From JAPLHP01 sp963720375 (GTDB lineage Bacteria > Chloroflexota > Dehalococcoidia > UBA2247 > RBG-13-53-26), in contig CAVRFM010000007.1 in assembly GCA_963720375.1 (NCBI GenBank), positions 1 through 64,000 on the forward strand: DNA of 64,000 bases. Reading direction: 5' to 3'. The notes under the pieces are model-generated. The model made no database searches and was not told the origin of the DNA. It worked only from the letters and a program-made list of their open reading frames with translations. The translations under genes and the position numbers were made by a program. Numbering within the stretch: position 1 is the stretch's first letter; each line of letters begins with the position of its first letter. This document shows, piece after piece, positions 62,469-64,000 of the stretch.

Positions 62469-63265
62469 TCAGGCGATGGTGGTTCCCGCCATTTTGCCAT
62501 CTACTTCCTTGATCAAGGCATGGGGTAACCTGCCATCAATAATCCGCGTTTTGTGCACGGTGGGAGCGGCCAGAAGGCAAGCTTCTATTTTGGGTATCAT
62601 CCCGCCTGAAGCTACTCCTGAGTCAAGCAAAGTCTTTGCCTCCTGCGGCGAGAGCCGGGGTATCAGTTTCCCCGCAGTATTGTAGATACCGGCCACATCG
62701 GTAAGAAAGATCAATTCCTCGGCAGCAATGGCGGCAGCGATCCTGCCGGCAGCGGTATCCCCATTGACATTGAGGATGAATCCATTGTCGCCTGGCTCAG
62801 GTGGTGACTGAAAGCTCAGCGGGGCAACCACAGGAATAAAGCCGGCTCCCAGTATTGCCTGGAGCGGCTCCGGATTCACCTTAACTACTTCACCAACATA
62901 ACCCATTTGAGCATCCTTGATTGAGGCTCCCAGAAGGCCGCCGTCGATGCCGCTCAACCCTATCGCCCGTCCCCCCAAAGACTCGATAGCCGCTACCAAC
63001 TCTTTATTGACCAGTCCGGCCAGGATAGCAACTACTACTTTAAGTGTCTCGGCATCAGTTACCCTTAAGCCGTTTACAAATCTCGTAGAAACGCCGAGCC
63101 GGCCAGCCAGTCGGTGACTACATTGGCACCACCGTGAACGACAATAGTCGGTCTCCCTCTTTTTTGGAGCTCAACTAGATCGGTCAGAGTGGTGTCATGA
63201 CTGCCGAGGGTGCTGCCCCCCAGCTTTACGACGATGATCCCTGTCGGGGCTTTTCGAGATTCCAA
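62469..63265 (-). CDS. argB: Acetylglutamate kinase (frameshifted near 63095)
   Basis: The kinase phosphorylates N-acetylglutamate, usually the arginine-inhibited step. TTG 63265 has GAGG seven bases upstream. The N-terminal IIVVKLGGSTLGSHD and TIVVHGGANVVTDWLAG are in the first frame, which stops at 63074. The second frame gives RLGVSTRFVNGLRVTDAETL, GLSGIDGGLLGA, ILNVNGDTAAGRIAAAIAAE, LTDVAGIYN and SGGMIPKIEACLLA to 62469. One missing C in a GCCGG run (complement of about 63095-63100) would join them. Corrected length is about 266 residues. Confidence 0.9.
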
Positions 63266-63414
63266 TACTTGTCCTCAATCAACCAAGGATACAAGGATAG
63301 CAGAAGCGTGAGCCGATATCAACGACACGCGTAGGATATGATTTATTGTGCTATGTTGATAATCTGTGGAGATCTTGGGGCGAGGATCAATGCAGATCGG
63401 TAGCCAAAGGCATT

Positions 63415-64000
63415 TCAGGTGGCATAAGCGCTGTTGATAACCACGTATTCTTGCGATAAGTCGCAGCCCCAGGCAACAGCCCGTTTTTGCCCGAGGTTGA
63501 GACATATGGCGATAGGTACGTCACTATTGCTCAAAATTTGCCTTGCTTTCCCGATGTCAAAAGGCACTGGAGTTCCAGACTTCAAAAGACATAGATCACC
63601 AAGGTAAAGGTCTACTTTCGACTGGTCCACTCTTGCACCGCTCCGGCCCGCAGCCGCAATTATCCTCCCCCAGTTGGGGTCGGCCCCGTGTACCGCAGCT
63701 TTGACCAGCGAAGAACCGGCTACAGCCCGGGCAGCCAGGCGGGCATCCTTTCCGGTAGCTGCCCCCTCAACCTTCACTTCTATCAACCTGGTTGCCCCCT
63801 CGCCGTCTCGAGCAACACACTTGGCCAGATAGACGCAAACCTGCTGAAGAGCATCCTGGAAAACCTCTCCCCCGAGTGCGCCAGCTCTCAGGGGCTTATT
63901 GCCGGCCAGTCCGTTAGCGAGTAACAGGACGGTATCATTGGTGCTGGTATCACCATCTACAGTAATCATATTGAAAGAATCGTCCACTGCCTTCCGCAGG
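63415..64000 (-). CDS. argJ: Glutamate N-acetyltransferase/amino-acid acetyltransferase ArgJ (5' partial)
   Basis: This is the C-terminal ~195 residues of ArgJ; the gene continues beyond the right edge. The frame is open to the last bases (LRKAVDDSFNMITVDGDTST). Signatures are GDTSTNDTVLLLANGLAG, KAAVHGADPNWGRIIAAAGR and the C-terminal WGCDLSQEYVVINSAYAT. ArgJ recycles acetyl from acetylornithine to glutamate, giving a cyclic arginine pathway. The autocleavage Thr lies outside the window. It leads the argJ-argB-argD-argG-argH run; argC is expected further upstream. Confidence 0.95.
   Translation of the reverse strand, partial: LRKAVDDSFNMITVDGDTSTNDTVLLLANGLAGNKPLRAGALGGEVFQDALQQVCVYLAKCVARDGEGATRLIEVKVEGAATGKDARLAARAVAGSSLVKAAVHGADPNWGRIIAAAGRSGARVDQSKVDLYLGDLCLLKSGTPVPFDIGKARQILSNSDVPIAICLNLGQKRAVAWGCDLSQEYVVINSAYAT

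Overview
The window is a dense bacterial chromosome segment of about 50% GC or slightly above, with short gaps, frequent ATGA/TTGA overlaps and many GTG/TTG starts. Gene content suggests an anaerobic or microaerophilic bacterium, most plausibly a member of the Chloroflexota (Dehalococcoidia-like). This rests on a ferredoxin-dependent 2-oxoacid oxidoreductase, an archaeal-type phosphoglycerate mutase, a lone 5S rRNA gene, corrinoid uptake under an AdoCbl riboswitch, and a RemA/gmk/rpmB/FakA/RecG neighbourhood of Gram-positive style. The lineage is inference from families, not from a 16S gene. I see no prophage, IS element or CRISPR array.

Layout. 1-10 kb: a membrane protein tail, cinA between two short palindromic repeats, thiC behind a TPP riboswitch, divergent corrinoid ABC genes behind an AdoCbl riboswitch, then purine salvage (hpt-ade) and two crotonases around a PHP phosphoesterase. 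10-23 kb: a CyoE-like prenyltransferase, an NfeD/slipin pair, a ribulose-phosphate epimerase, the 2-oxoacid:ferredoxin oxidoreductase, 5S rRNA, uvrA, pth and ligA. 23-30 kb is the accessory part: a ChrB-domain protein behind a promoter/operator, two small membrane proteins with matching zinc ribbons (one a TatA fusion), tRNA-Ala, and a three-gene cassette. The cassette holds a large unrecognised membrane-anchored protein that probably starts at ATT, a hexapeptide acyltransferase, and NagA. A flavodoxin-fold protein follows. 30-43 kb: gmk, remA, aroA, tyrA, lysC, apgM, tRNA-Pro, mazG, gyrA, a TPR protein, rnc, ruvA, ruvC and yebC. 43-50 kb: a TVP38-family protein, a YgjP metallopeptidase, a hemerythrin, tRNA-Arg, a zincin-like protein, and an aminodeoxychorismate/folate operon (pabB-pabA-pabC) joined to a histone-deacetylase-family hydrolase. 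50-64 kb: argS, recG, two fakB and fakA (fatty acid kinase), rpmB, and the arginine operon argJ-argB-argD-argG-argH.

The most striking property is a cluster of seven single-base frameshifts, all between 37.3 and 63.1 kb, in otherwise well conserved genes (gyrA, hemerythrin, pabB, the deacetylase, fakA, argD, argB). None was seen in the first 37 kb. Residual indel errors in that half of the contig are the simplest explanation. Two genes appear to use non-standard start codons: the large accessory protein (ATT) and ruvC (ACG, GTA or ATT). The most novel biology is the 25.6-29.6 kb cassette and the paired zinc-ribbon membrane proteins beside it.
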